Shown here piece after piece: positions 1 through 7,583 of a stretch of 64,000 nt of DNA; positions within the stretch are counted from its first letter, which is position 1; every line of letters starts with the position of its first letter. A model generated the notes under the pieces. The model worked only from the letters and a program-made list of their open reading frames with translations. It had not been told where the DNA came from and did no database searches. A program made the position numbers and the translations under genes. The DNA comes from Micrococcaceae bacterium RIT 802 (lineage in GTDB: Bacteria; Actinomycetota; Actinomycetes; Actinomycetales; Micrococcaceae), in the NCBI GenBank assembly GCA_016892645.1, contig JAFEMX010000007.1:62001-126000 (forward strand), given 5' to 3'.

Positions 1-836
1 GCCGGGCGGCGCCGGGCCCGCGGGACGATCATCGGGGTGCCCGTCGCCGGGTCGTCGATGACCAGGCATTCCAAACCGAAGACCTCCCGGACCAGTTCGG
101 CGGTCACGATCCGTGCCGGCGGCCCCTGGGCGACGATGCGGCCCTCCTTCATGGCGATCAGGTGCGTGGCATAGCGGGCCGCGTGGTTGAGGTCGTGCAA
201 CACGGCGATCAGCGTGTTGCCGGCCTCGTGCAGGTCGGCGAAGAGGTCCAGCAGGTCGATCTGGTGGGCGATGTCCAGGAACGTGGTGGGCTCGTCGAGC
301 AGCAGGATCGGGGTCTCCTGGGCCAAGGCCATGGCGGCCCAGACCCGCTGGCGCTGGCCGCCGGAGAGCTCGTCGACGTGCCGGTCGCGCAGGTCGGCGA
401 TGTTGGTCGCTTCCATCGCCGATTCAACTGCTGCCTCGTCCGCGGCGCTCCATTGCCGGATGAGCCCCTGGTGGGGGTACCTGCCGCGGGCGACCAGGTC
501 CACCACGGTGATCGAGTCGGGCGCGACCGAGCTCTGCGGCAGCAGCCCCACGATCCGTGCCGCCTCCTTGGCCTTGTAGGAGGCGATGGCCTTCCCATCG
601 AGCAGCACCTGCCCGGCAGTGGGGCGCAGCAGCCGCGAGAGCGCGCGCAGGAGGGTGGATTTGCCGCAGGCGTTCGGCCCGACGATGACGGTGAACGAGC
701 CGTCCGGGATGTCGACCGTGAGGTCCTCGGAGATGACGCGGCGGTCGTAGGCCAGCGTGAGCGACTCGGCGTGCAGCCGCGGTGGCGTGTCGGTGCCGTC
801 GGTTGCGGGCTGGGTCTGTGACGTGGTGCGGCTCAT
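1..836 (-). CDS. Siderophore ABC transporter ATP-binding protein (FecE/FepC type), 3' end outside the window
   Basis: This is the ATPase that powers iron-siderophore import through the two permeases encoded just upstream. Reading leftward from the ATG at 836, the protein opens MSRTTSQTQPATDG and carries Walker A GPNACGKST, Q-loop LLPQSS, signature LSGGQRQR, Walker B ILLLDEPTTFLD and switch His in AVLHDLNHAAR. About 278 codons are visible, near the usual full family length, so only the last residues are missing. Its start overlaps the stop of the preceding permease by 4 nt (ATGA), which indicates translational coupling in one iron-regulated operon. The substrate (catecholate or hydroxamate siderophore) cannot be read from the sequence. 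Confidence 0.93.
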   Translation of the reverse strand, partial: MSRTTSQTQPATDGTDTPPRLHAESLTLAYDRRVISEDLTVDIPDGSFTVIVGPNACGKSTLLRALSRLLRPTAGQVLLDGKAIASYKAKEAARIVGLLPQSSVAPDSITVVDLVARGRYPHQGLIRQWSAADEAAVESAMEATNIADLRDRHVDELSGGQRQRVWAAMALAQETPILLLDEPTTFLDIAHQIDLLDLFADLHEAGNTLIAVLHDLNHAARYATHLIAMKEGRIVAQGPPARIVTAELVREVFGLECLVIDDPATGTPMIVPRARRRP

Positions 837-1921
837 AGGTGCTTCCGTGCTTCGTGGACGAGGAGGGCGACGAGGTAGATCCCGCCGAGGACGACGGTGA
901 CGACGCCGACCGGGACCGACGCGGAGACCAGGTGCTGGGCGACCATGTCGGCTGCCAGGAGCAGCAGTGCGCCGGTCAGCGCCGCGGCGCCCAGCGGGAT
1001 GCCGGCACCGCGGACCAGCCGCCGGGCGACCTGCGGCGCGGCCAAGGCGACGAACGCGATGGGACCGGTGATCGCGGTGACCGTGGCGATGAGCCCGACG
1101 CCGACCACGAGGATCGCCAGCCGTGCCTGTTCGGCGGCGACGCCGTGGGCGTGGGCCGCGTCGTCGCCGAGCTCGAGTTGGCGCAGCGGGCGCACGACGG
1201 CAAAGGTGGCCACCCCGAGCACGGCCAACGGGACCAACGCGAAGGCGGTTTCGCTCCAGCCGACCAGCGACAGCGAGCCGGCGCCCCAGATCGATGCGGC
1301 CATGGCCACCTCGGTCTGGGCGCGCAGGAGCAGGTAGGTGTTCACGCCGTTGAGCAGGGCGGTCACCGCGATGCCCACGATGATCAGGCGGAAACCCTGC
1401 ACGCCGCCGCGCCAGGCCAGCAGGTAGACCACCAGGGCGGTGGCCAGGCCGCCGACCAGCGCGCCGGCGGTTTCGGCCACGAGGTTGCTGCCGATCACGG
1501 TGATGGAGATGATCGCCCCGGTGTAGGCGCCGGTGGAGAACCCGATGATGTCCGGGGACCCCAGCGGGTTGCGGGTCAGCGTCTGGAACAGGGCGCCGGA
1601 AACACCGAGCGCGGCGCCGAACGCGACGGCGGCGACCACTCGCGGCAACCGCCATTCGAGCACGATCTTGCTGGCGAATCCCTGGTCGCTGGCCATCGCC
1701 GAGATGACCTGGCCGAGGTTGAGCGGGTAGTCCCCCAGCCCCAGGGCGACCAGGGCCAGGAGCAGCACCGCGGCGGCCAGGGCGGCGCCGACCGCCAGGG
1801 GCCGGCGCGGGATCCGGATGGACCCGCCGGGGACGGGCAGGTGCAGGTGTCCGGCCCGGGGCTCGGCACGGGAGGCCCGGGTCCCGGCGGTGGCGGCCGG
1901 CGGGTTCGGCGTCGTCCTCAT
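833..1921 (-). CDS. FecCD-type siderophore ABC permease (FepG-like)
   Basis: Membrane subunit of the siderophore importer, 362 aa, the usual size for the FecCD/BtuC family. A charged, Pro-rich cytoplasmic N-terminus of about 45 residues precedes roughly nine to ten hydrophobic helices. Family hallmarks are visible: RLPRVVAAVAFGAALGVSGA, then QTLTRNPLGSPDIIGFSTGA, and the late ITGPIAFVALAAPQVARRL coupling region. It overlaps the second permease upstream and the ATPase downstream by 4 nt each, so the three genes form one tightly coupled operon. It probably pairs as a heterodimer with the product of 1918-3012. Substrate specificity is not evident. Confidence 0.93.
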   Translation of the reverse strand: MRTTPNPPAATAGTRASRAEPRAGHLHLPVPGGSIRIPRRPLAVGAALAAAVLLLALVALGLGDYPLNLGQVISAMASDQGFASKIVLEWRLPRVVAAVAFGAALGVSGALFQTLTRNPLGSPDIIGFSTGAYTGAIISITVIGSNLVAETAGALVGGLATALVVYLLAWRGGVQGFRLIIVGIAVTALLNGVNTYLLLRAQTEVAMAASIWGAGSLSLVGWSETAFALVPLAVLGVATFAVVRPLRQLELGDDAAHAHGVAAEQARLAILVVGVGLIATVTAITGPIAFVALAAPQVARRLVRGAGIPLGAAALTGALLLLAADMVAQHLVSASVPVGVVTVVLGGIYLVALLVHEARKHL

Positions 1922-3012
1922 AGCTGGCTCACCCGGGCCCTGCGGACCAGCAGGATCAGCACGGGGGCGCCGATGACGGCGGTGACGATGCCGACCTGCA
2001 GTTCCCCGGGGCGCATCACCACCCGGCCCAGGACGTCGGCGGCCAGCAACAGGACCGGGGCCAACAGCGTGCTGTAGGCGATGATCCAGCGCTGGTCGGG
2101 CCCGACGACCCAGCGGGCCACGTGCGGGATCATCAGCCCCACGAACGCGATGGGCCCGGCCATCGCGGTGGCGGCGCCGGCGAGCAGGGTGACCGCCAGC
2201 AGCGCCAGCACGCGGGTGCGCATCACCCGGGCACCGAGCGACCGGGCCAGGTCATCGCCCAGCGCCACGGCGTTCAGCGACCGGCCCAGCAGCAGCGCCA
2301 GCAGCAGCCCGGCGGCCAGGAAGGGCCCCGCCGTCGTGATCGGGTCCCAGCCGCGGTCGGCCAGCGATCCGGCTTCCCAGGCGCGCATGGCGTTGTAGCC
2401 GCGCGGGTTGGCCAGCACCAGCGCCGAGGTGAACCCGGCCAGCACCGCGCCGATGGCCACGCCGGCCAGCGTGATGCGGGCCGGGCTGACCGAACCGCGG
2501 ACACCGGAGCCGATGAGGTAGACGACCACGGTGGTGGCCAGCGCCCCGGCGAAGGCGAACCAGATGTAGCCCAGCGGCGAGGCGATGCCCAGGACCCCGA
2601 CGCCGATGGCGACCGCGAACGCGGCCCCGGCGTTGACCCCCAGGATGCCGGGATCGGCCAGCGGATTGCGGGTGACGGCCTGGATGAGGGCGCCGGCGAC
2701 GCCCAGGCCGGCTCCGACGAGCACGCCCAGCACGGTGCGCGGGGCGCGCAGCGTCAGCACCACGGAGGCGTCGTCCCCGCTGCCGGTGCCGGTGACGGCG
2801 GCCCAGACGGTGTCCAGCGGGATGTGCCGGGTGCCGATGGCCAGGCTGAGCACGACGGCGATCCCCAGGCACGCCAGGGCGGCGGCGAAGCCGCCGATCC
2901 TGCGGGACACGGTCCCGCGGGGCGCGGAGGCCGCTTCACCGCCGGCCGGCGCATCGGGGCGCCGCGGCCCCTCCGGGGCACTCCGGTCGGGGATAGCAGA
3001 TTCGACAGTCAC
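1918..3012 (-). CDS. FecCD-type siderophore ABC permease (FepD-like), first gene of the operon
   Basis: First gene of the leftward iron operon, 364 aa, FecCD/BtuC permease family. It carries LRAPRTVLGVLVGAGLGVAG, QAVTRNPLADPGILGVNAGA and MAGPIAFVGLMIPHVARWV. About 30 hydrophilic residues precede the first helix. The start is the GTG at 3012. A -10-like TAAACT on this strand (3024-3019) lies 6 nt before the GTG, so the mRNA is probably leaderless. An IdeR/DmdR-type iron box (3022-3040) overlaps that -10 and should shut the operon off when iron is plentiful. It is divergent from the binding-protein gene at 3148. Confidence 0.93.
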   Translation of the reverse strand: MTVESAIPDRSAPEGPRRPDAPAGGEAASAPRGTVSRRIGGFAAALACLGIAVVLSLAIGTRHIPLDTVWAAVTGTGSGDDASVVLTLRAPRTVLGVLVGAGLGVAGALIQAVTRNPLADPGILGVNAGAAFAVAIGVGVLGIASPLGYIWFAFAGALATTVVVYLIGSGVRGSVSPARITLAGVAIGAVLAGFTSALVLANPRGYNAMRAWEAGSLADRGWDPITTAGPFLAAGLLLALLLGRSLNAVALGDDLARSLGARVMRTRVLALLAVTLLAGAATAMAGPIAFVGLMIPHVARWVVGPDQRWIIAYSTLLAPVLLLAADVLGRVVMRPGELQVGIVTAVIGAPVLILLVRRARVSQL

Positions 3013-3018
3013 CTAATG

Positions 3019-3040
3019 AGTTTAGGCTATCCTTGCCTCA
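3019..3040. promoter_or_regulatory. DtxR/IdeR/DmdR-type iron box with divergent promoter elements
   Basis: The 19-bp site 3022-3040, read on the minus strand as TGAGGCAAGGATAGCCTAA, matches the palindromic consensus TTAGGTTAGGCTAACCTAA at 14 of 19 positions. It overlaps the predicted -10 of the permease operon (TAAACT, minus strand 3024-3019). On the plus strand it overlaps a -10-like TATCCT (3028-3033) lying 6 nt before an in-frame ATG at 3040. A single repressor-Fe(II) dimer pair here could silence both directions. The match is by eye. Confidence 0.75.
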
Positions 3041-3147
3041 TGCCGTGCGACCGCTTCCGGTCCCGGCGCCCCCACCGGCCGGTCCTATCCGGCCCCACCA
3101 CCGCATGCCCGTCCGGCACCGTTCCCGGGCGCAGAAAGGCCTGGCCC

Positions 3148-4149
3148 ATGAGGTTGTTCCGCACGTCCATCGCACTCATCGCGGCCGCCACCCTGGCCCT
3201 GGCCGGCTGCTCGGCCGGCTCGGCCGGCCCGGATGATTCCGCCGCCCCCTCCGGCGCGTCCGTCGCCGGCACGTTCCCGCAGACCGTCACGACGGCATTC
3301 GGCGACGTGGAGATCGAGAAGGCCCCGCAGCGCGTGGTCGCCCTGGGGTGGGGCGACGCGGAAACCGCGTTGTCGCTCGACGTGCAGCCGGTCGGGGCCT
3401 CCGACTGGCTCGGCTTCGGCGGCGAGGGCGTCGGCCCCTGGGCGAAGGGCCTCTACGACCAGGCGCCGAAGCTCATCGAGACCCTCGAACCGTCCTACGA
3501 GGCGATCGCCGCCCTGGAGCCTGACCTGATCCTGGACGTGCGCGGCAGCGGGGACAAGGACCGCCACGACCGGCTCGCCGAAATCGCCCCCACCGTGGGC
3601 ATCCCGCAGGGCGGGGAAAACTACCAGACCGGCCTGGAGGACCAGGTCCACATGATCTCCACCGCCCTGGGCGTTCCCGACAAGGGCGACGCCCTGCTGA
3701 AGGAGGTCGACGACGCCTACGCGAAAGCGGCTTCGGCGCACCCGCAGTGGAAGGGCAAGACCGTCACCGCGGCGACCAAGACCAGCGAGGGCTGGGGCGC
3801 CTACATCGCCGGCGGCGGCCGCGTGGAGACCCTGGAACGTTACGGGTTCCGGCAGAACCCCGCGATCGCGAAACTGCCCGTGAACTCCGGCGGGTTCTCG
3901 GTGGACATCTCCAGCGAAAAGCTCGACGTGATGGATGCCGACCTGATCGTGGCGTTCCCGATCTTCCTGGAGGAGAGCGCGATCACGAAGGATCCGCAGT
4001 GGAAGAAGCTGGACACCGTGAAGGCCGGCCACGCAGTGGTGATCGACGGGGACCTCTCCGACGCCTACTCGATCAACTCCCCGCTCGGAGCGCTGTACAC
4101 GGTCAAGCACCTGACGCCGCTGCTGGAAAAGGCGCTTCCGGCGACGTAG
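3148..4149 (+). CDS. Iron-siderophore substrate-binding lipoprotein
   Basis: Extracytoplasmic receptor that captures the ferric siderophore and hands it to the divergent permease/ATPase complex. It is 333 aa, with a signal peptide MRLFRTSIALIAAATLALAG followed by the lipobox Cys (LAGC), a Ser/Gly/Pro-rich tether, and a FepB/FhuD-like two-lobe periplasmic fold. The family features PQRVVALGWGDAETALSLDV and IAALEPDLILDVRG are visible. ATG 3148 is chosen because it gives a canonical lipoprotein signal and follows AGAAAGG at 3132-3138. An in-frame ATG at 3040, 6 nt after a -10-like TATCCT, would add 36 residues before the signal peptide and cannot be excluded. Confidence 0.92.
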   Translation: MRLFRTSIALIAAATLALAGCSAGSAGPDDSAAPSGASVAGTFPQTVTTAFGDVEIEKAPQRVVALGWGDAETALSLDVQPVGASDWLGFGGEGVGPWAKGLYDQAPKLIETLEPSYEAIAALEPDLILDVRGSGDKDRHDRLAEIAPTVGIPQGGENYQTGLEDQVHMISTALGVPDKGDALLKEVDDAYAKAASAHPQWKGKTVTAATKTSEGWGAYIAGGGRVETLERYGFRQNPAIAKLPVNSGGFSVDISSEKLDVMDADLIVAFPIFLEESAITKDPQWKKLDTVKAGHAVVIDGDLSDAYSINSPLGALYTVKHLTPLLEKALPAT

Positions 4150-4459
4150 CCCCGACGGCGGTGGCACCCCGGGCGGCGGCTCCGTTCCCCAACGAACCGC
4201 CACCCGGGCCACCCCCCGCGGCCGCGACGCTCCCGCCGTCGTGCGCCGTCGGGACAGCTGGTGTCCCGGCGCGCGACGACGTCCGATCCCGCAGTGCCTG
4301 CCTCCCCGAGGACGGGGAGGGCCAGCGGGGCGCATCGCGATTACTCGACCGTATTGCATAACAGCGTCCCGCGCCATGGATAGTTCTCCCCTTTCCCCGG
4401 GACCACCCCGGCTCCGGGTCCCGGATGGACCGCCGCCGCGTCCCCGATACTGTGGCAGT
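4150..4459. other. Intergenic region, 310 nt, no gene seen
   Basis: No reading frame here has credible protein character. GACGGCGG just after the binding-protein stop has its complement CCGCCGTC about 80 nt downstream, too distant to call a terminator. The last bases hold a -10-like TACTGT (4448-4453), 6 nt before the ATG of the downstream glutaminase. Confidence 0.5.
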
Positions 4460-6286
4460 ATGCAATCCCCGATCGAGAGCTACCTGCGCCGGCTGCACTC
4501 CCAACTCTCCGAACTGCGCACTGGAACCCCCTACCGGGGCATCCCCGCCATGGCCGGGGCGGACCCCGATGATTTCGCCATCTGCCTGGCGACCGTGGAC
4601 GGGTACGTCTACGAGGTCGGGGACGCCGACACGGAGTTCTCCATCCAGTCGATCTCCAAGCCGTTCACGTACGGGCTGGCACTGGAGGACCTGGGCCCGG
4701 AGGCGGTCGACGAGAAGATCGACGTCGAACCCTCCGGGGACGCCTTCAACGAGATCTCCCTGGCCGCCGGCAGCGGACGCCCGGCGAACGCGATGATCAA
4801 CGCCGGGGCCATCGCCGCCACCTCGCTGATCAAGGGATCGGGTGGGCGCAAGGGCTTCGACAGGATCCTGTCCACCTACTCCGACTTCGCCGGCCGGCAG
4901 CTCTCGGTCCGCGAGTCGATCTACCGGTCCGAGATGCGCTCGGGCCACCGCAACCGGGCCCTGGCGAACCTGCTGCGCAGCTTCAACATCATCGAGCAGG
5001 ACCCCGAGAAGGGGCTGCGCAACTACTTCCGCCAGTGCTCGGTCATGGTCAACGCCCGCGACCTGGCCCTGATGGCCGCGACCCTGGCCAACGGCGGCAC
5101 CCACCCGGTGACGGGCAAGGAGGTCATGGGCATCGACGCCGTCCAGCGGGTCCTCTCGGTGATGATGACCTGCGGGATGTACGACGACGCCGGGTCGTGG
5201 ACCAGTGCCGTGGGCATGCCTGCCAAGTCCGGCGTCGGGGGCGGGCTGCTCGCCGTGCTGCCGGGCCAGCTGGGCCTGGCCGTCTACTCGCCGCCGCTGA
5301 ACGACCACGGCTCCTCCGTGCGCGGGGTGGCCGCCTCCGAGCGCATGGCCGCCGACATGGAACTGCACTTCGTGCGCGCGGCCCGCATGGGCCGCTCCGT
5401 CATCCGCGAGAGCTACGACCTCACCGAGGCCCCGTCGGGGATCCGCCACAACGACGAGGCCGCCGCGGTGCTGGAGCAGAACGGGCACCGGGCGCAGGTC
5501 CTCGAGCTGAACGGGGACCTGCTCTTCGCCGGGGCCGAATCGATGGTCCGGGCGATCAGCTCGCTGCCCGACGAGGTCCAGCTGGTCATCCTCGATGTGC
5601 GGCGCGTCGACGAGGTCGGCGACGTGGCCATCACCATGCTCCGCGATGTCCGCGACGCGCTGGTGTCCGATAAGCGACGGCTGGTGCTGATCGAGAACGA
5701 GGGCAGGATCGCCGATGAGGTGGCCACCGGCCGCAACGACGTCCCCGTCTTCGGCACCCGCAACGACGCCGCGGAGTGGGCCGAGGAGTGGATCATCGCC
5801 GTCCACGGCGGGGCGGGCCTGATCCCCGACATCGTGGACATCCCGCACTTCACCGCGGTGGCCCCGCTGGAGGCCGGGCAGATCGCCGAGCTGGAGGCGC
5901 TCATGGAGGAGCGCACCTACGACGACGGCCAGGTCATCCGCCGGGTCGGTCAGAAGTTCGGCGGCGTCTACTTCATCCTCTCCGGCAAGGTCGCCACCAG
6001 CAGCACCCAGAACGGACACCGCTTCCGCCATGCCACGCTCGGCGCGGGCATGACGTTCGGCGAGATCGCCCTGGGCGGCGACCGCGGGCAGTCGCTGCGC
6101 GTCACGGCCGAGGGCCGCGTCCAGCTCAAGGTCCTGCCGGCCGAGGCCATCGCCGGGATCGAGGAGGCGAATCCGGAACTTGCCGTCGCGTTCTGGAAGG
6201 CCGTGGCGCGCGATGCGTACACGCGCGTCGAGCAGAGCTTTCGCGAGGCGGCGGTTCGCGAGCGCGACCAGACCCTGGAGGACTAG
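4460..6286 (+). CDS. glsA: Three-domain glutaminase: GlsA + STAS + cyclic-nucleotide-binding fold (paralog 1)
   Basis: Predicted cytoplasmic glutaminase hydrolysing L-glutamine to glutamate and ammonia, 608 aa. Residues 1-310 are the serine-dependent glutaminase fold: the SxxK motif in SISKPFTYG, NAMINAGAIAATS, the YDDAG region and GMPAKSGVGGG. Residues about 340-440 form a STAS-like domain (LELNGDLLFAGAESM, then VQLVILDVRRVDEVGDVA). Residues about 475-600 are a Crp-type cNMP-binding fold (GGVYFILSGKV, GAGMTFGEIALGG). Single-domain bacterial glutaminases are near 310 aa, so the C-terminal half is an added regulatory module. A -10-like TACTGT ends 6 nt before the ATG, suggesting a leaderless mRNA. 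A close paralog lies at 9441-11246. Confidence 0.93.
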   Translation: MQSPIESYLRRLHSQLSELRTGTPYRGIPAMAGADPDDFAICLATVDGYVYEVGDADTEFSIQSISKPFTYGLALEDLGPEAVDEKIDVEPSGDAFNEISLAAGSGRPANAMINAGAIAATSLIKGSGGRKGFDRILSTYSDFAGRQLSVRESIYRSEMRSGHRNRALANLLRSFNIIEQDPEKGLRNYFRQCSVMVNARDLALMAATLANGGTHPVTGKEVMGIDAVQRVLSVMMTCGMYDDAGSWTSAVGMPAKSGVGGGLLAVLPGQLGLAVYSPPLNDHGSSVRGVAASERMAADMELHFVRAARMGRSVIRESYDLTEAPSGIRHNDEAAAVLEQNGHRAQVLELNGDLLFAGAESMVRAISSLPDEVQLVILDVRRVDEVGDVAITMLRDVRDALVSDKRRLVLIENEGRIADEVATGRNDVPVFGTRNDAAEWAEEWIIAVHGGAGLIPDIVDIPHFTAVAPLEAGQIAELEALMEERTYDDGQVIRRVGQKFGGVYFILSGKVATSSTQNGHRFRHATLGAGMTFGEIALGGDRGQSLRVTAEGRVQLKVLPAEAIAGIEEANPELAVAFWKAVARDAYTRVEQSFREAAVRERDQTLED

Positions 6287-6308
6287 GGATCCGTCATCCG
6301 GGTTCACC

Positions 6309-6359
6309 AATGTGGGAAAACCACATTAGTTGAAACTACAACCAATAGGGCGACAGGAT
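6309..6359 (+). promoter_or_regulatory. DoxX promoter with two dyads
   Basis: An AT-rich island before the DoxX gene holds AATGTGG-GAAAA-CCACATT (6309-6327), then the dyad TAGTT-GA-AACTA (6327-6338). The second dyad contains TTGAAA (6330-6335), a good -35, with CAGGAT (6354-6359) 18 nt downstream as a plausible -10. A repressor on the second dyad would occlude the -35. The dyad differs from the one at the nearby marR gene, so that MarR may not be its regulator. Confidence 0.55.
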
Positions 6360-6443
6360 GGACGCAGGCCGCTTCGCGCGGCACCGGCGACGGGCCCGAC
6401 CCGCCGCCCGGACGCATCGACCCGCCGACCCCAAGGACGACCC

Positions 6444-6914
6444 ATGACGCAGACCACCGACCGCCCCGCCATCGCCGCCACCCCGCGCCCGGCCTCCCCC
6501 GCCACGACCGCCGGGCTCCTGCTCCGCCTGGTCTTCGGCGCGCTGTTCACCGCCCACGGCGCCCAGAAGATCTTCGAATGGACCATCGCCGGCACCCAGC
6601 AGGCCTTCGGCCAGATGGGCATCCCGCTGGCCGACCTGGCGGCCCCCGTCGTCGCGGTCCTGGAATTCGGCGGCGGCATCGCGCTGATCCTGGGACTGCT
6701 GACCCGCCCGATCGCCCTGCTGCTGGCCGTGGACATGCTCGGCGCCCTGGCCCTGGTCCACCTCGGCGCCGGCCCGTTCGTCGCCGACGGCGGCTACGAG
6801 CTGGTGCTGGCCCTGGCCGGCGGCGCCGCGGCCCTGGCCCTGGTCGGCCCCGGCCGGCTGTCGCTGGACCACCTCCTCTTCGCCCGGCGCCGGGCCGCAT
6901 CCCCGGCGGCCTAG
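6444..6914 (+). CDS. DoxX family membrane protein
   Basis: Small integral membrane protein of 156 aa. It has the DoxX signature early (LLLRLVFGALFTAHGAQKIF), a QQAFGQMGIPLA segment, and four hydrophobic helices; the second to fourth are very Ala/Leu rich. DoxX relatives are associated with quinone/thiol redox homeostasis and electrophile stress, but a biochemical role cannot be assigned here. ATG 6444 is chosen because AAGGA (6433-6437) is correctly placed and the preceding in-frame codons look non-coding (Arg/Pro-rich). It has its own dyad-containing promoter and is followed by a strong terminator. Confidence 0.88.
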   Translation: MTQTTDRPAIAATPRPASPATTAGLLLRLVFGALFTAHGAQKIFEWTIAGTQQAFGQMGIPLADLAAPVVAVLEFGGGIALILGLLTRPIALLLAVDMLGALALVHLGAGPFVADGGYELVLALAGGAAALALVGPGRLSLDHLLFARRRAASPAA

Positions 6915-6928
6915 CACCCCGCACCACC

Positions 6929-6975
6929 CGCGAAAAGGCGGCGTCGGACCACCGGTCCGGCGCCGCCTTTTCGCG
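6929..6975. terminator. Strong bidirectional intrinsic terminator
   Basis: The arms CGCGAAAAGGCGGCG (6929-6943) and CGCCGCCTTTTCGCG (6961-6975) are perfectly complementary over 15 bp. An inner stem CGGACC/GGTCCG (6945-6950 with 6954-6959) closes on an ACC loop. The A4/T4 tracts are inside the stem, so it can act in both directions. It separates doxX from marR. Confidence 0.88.
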
Positions 6976-7039
6976 TGCCCGGGAGCAGCGTGCCCGGGAG
7001 CCGCCGTCGTTCCCCGCGTCACATGGCGCGACAATGTAC

Positions 7040-7065
7040 ATAGGACTTTGATATAAATGTCCTAT
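7040..7065. promoter_or_regulatory. MarR autoregulatory operator over the marR start codon
   Basis: The inverted repeat ATAGGAC (7040-7046) / GTCCTAT (7059-7065) encloses the -10-like TATAAA (7052-7057) and runs into the ATG at 7064. GCGACA (7028-7033) is a possible -35, 18 nt upstream. The -10 is 6 nt from the ATG, so a dimer bound here would block both promoter and translation start of a leaderless mRNA. Confidence 0.68.
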
Positions 7066-7546
7066 GCAAAAACTTGACGGGGCGCCCGAGCCGGAGGAGA
7101 TCTCCGATGTCGCCCGCTTGCTGGAGGAGCTCTTCCGGCTCTCCCGGCGGCTCAGCCCGCCGAGCAACTACTCGCTGACCGTCTACTCGGCGCTGGCCTC
7201 GCTCAGCCGCCACGGCGATGCCCGGCTGACCGCATTGGCCAGCCATGAGGGGGTCAGCCAGCCGTCGATGACCCAGGCGGTCGGCCGGCTCAAGCGCGAC
7301 GGCCTGGTCGCCCAGGTCCCGGACCCCAGCGACGGGCGCGCGGTGCTGATCAGCATCACCGATGCCGGCCGCGCCGCCCTGGCCGAACGCCGGGGCAACC
7401 GCAGCGAACGCGTCGCCGAACTGCTCGCCGCCCTCGACGAGGACGACCAGCGCTCGATCGTCGCGGCCACCGGCGCGCTGCGCAAGCTCGTCGATGCCGC
7501 CCCCGACCAGCACCCCGACACCCCGCGGCACCCCCCGCGCCGCTGA
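7064..7546 (+). CDS. MarR family transcriptional regulator
   Basis: Winged-helix regulator of 160 aa. The recognition region reads VSQPSMTQAVGRLKRDG and the wing carries the family DxR signature in DPSDGRAVLISITDAGRAAL. Flanking helices would form the dimer interface. The MFS transporter gene begins 37 nt after its stop in the same orientation, so the usual marR-effector arrangement is likely: ligand binding relieves repression of the pump. The start codon lies inside an inverted repeat that fits autoregulation. The inducing ligand is unknown. Confidence 0.9.
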   Translation: MQKLDGAPEPEEISDVARLLEELFRLSRRLSPPSNYSLTVYSALASLSRHGDARLTALASHEGVSQPSMTQAVGRLKRDGLVAQVPDPSDGRAVLISITDAGRAALAERRGNRSERVAELLAALDEDDQRSIVAATGALRKLVDAAPDQHPDTPRHPPRR

Positions 7547-7583
7547 GCAACCACCACTAGCCACCACCTCGATTGGAGCACCG

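Noticed and set aside
2122-3147. Continuous plus-strand frame running into the siderophore-binding lipoprotein
   Set aside because: It lies opposite the FecCD permease and the product is low-complexity; only the part from the ATG at 3148, or possibly 3040, has protein character.
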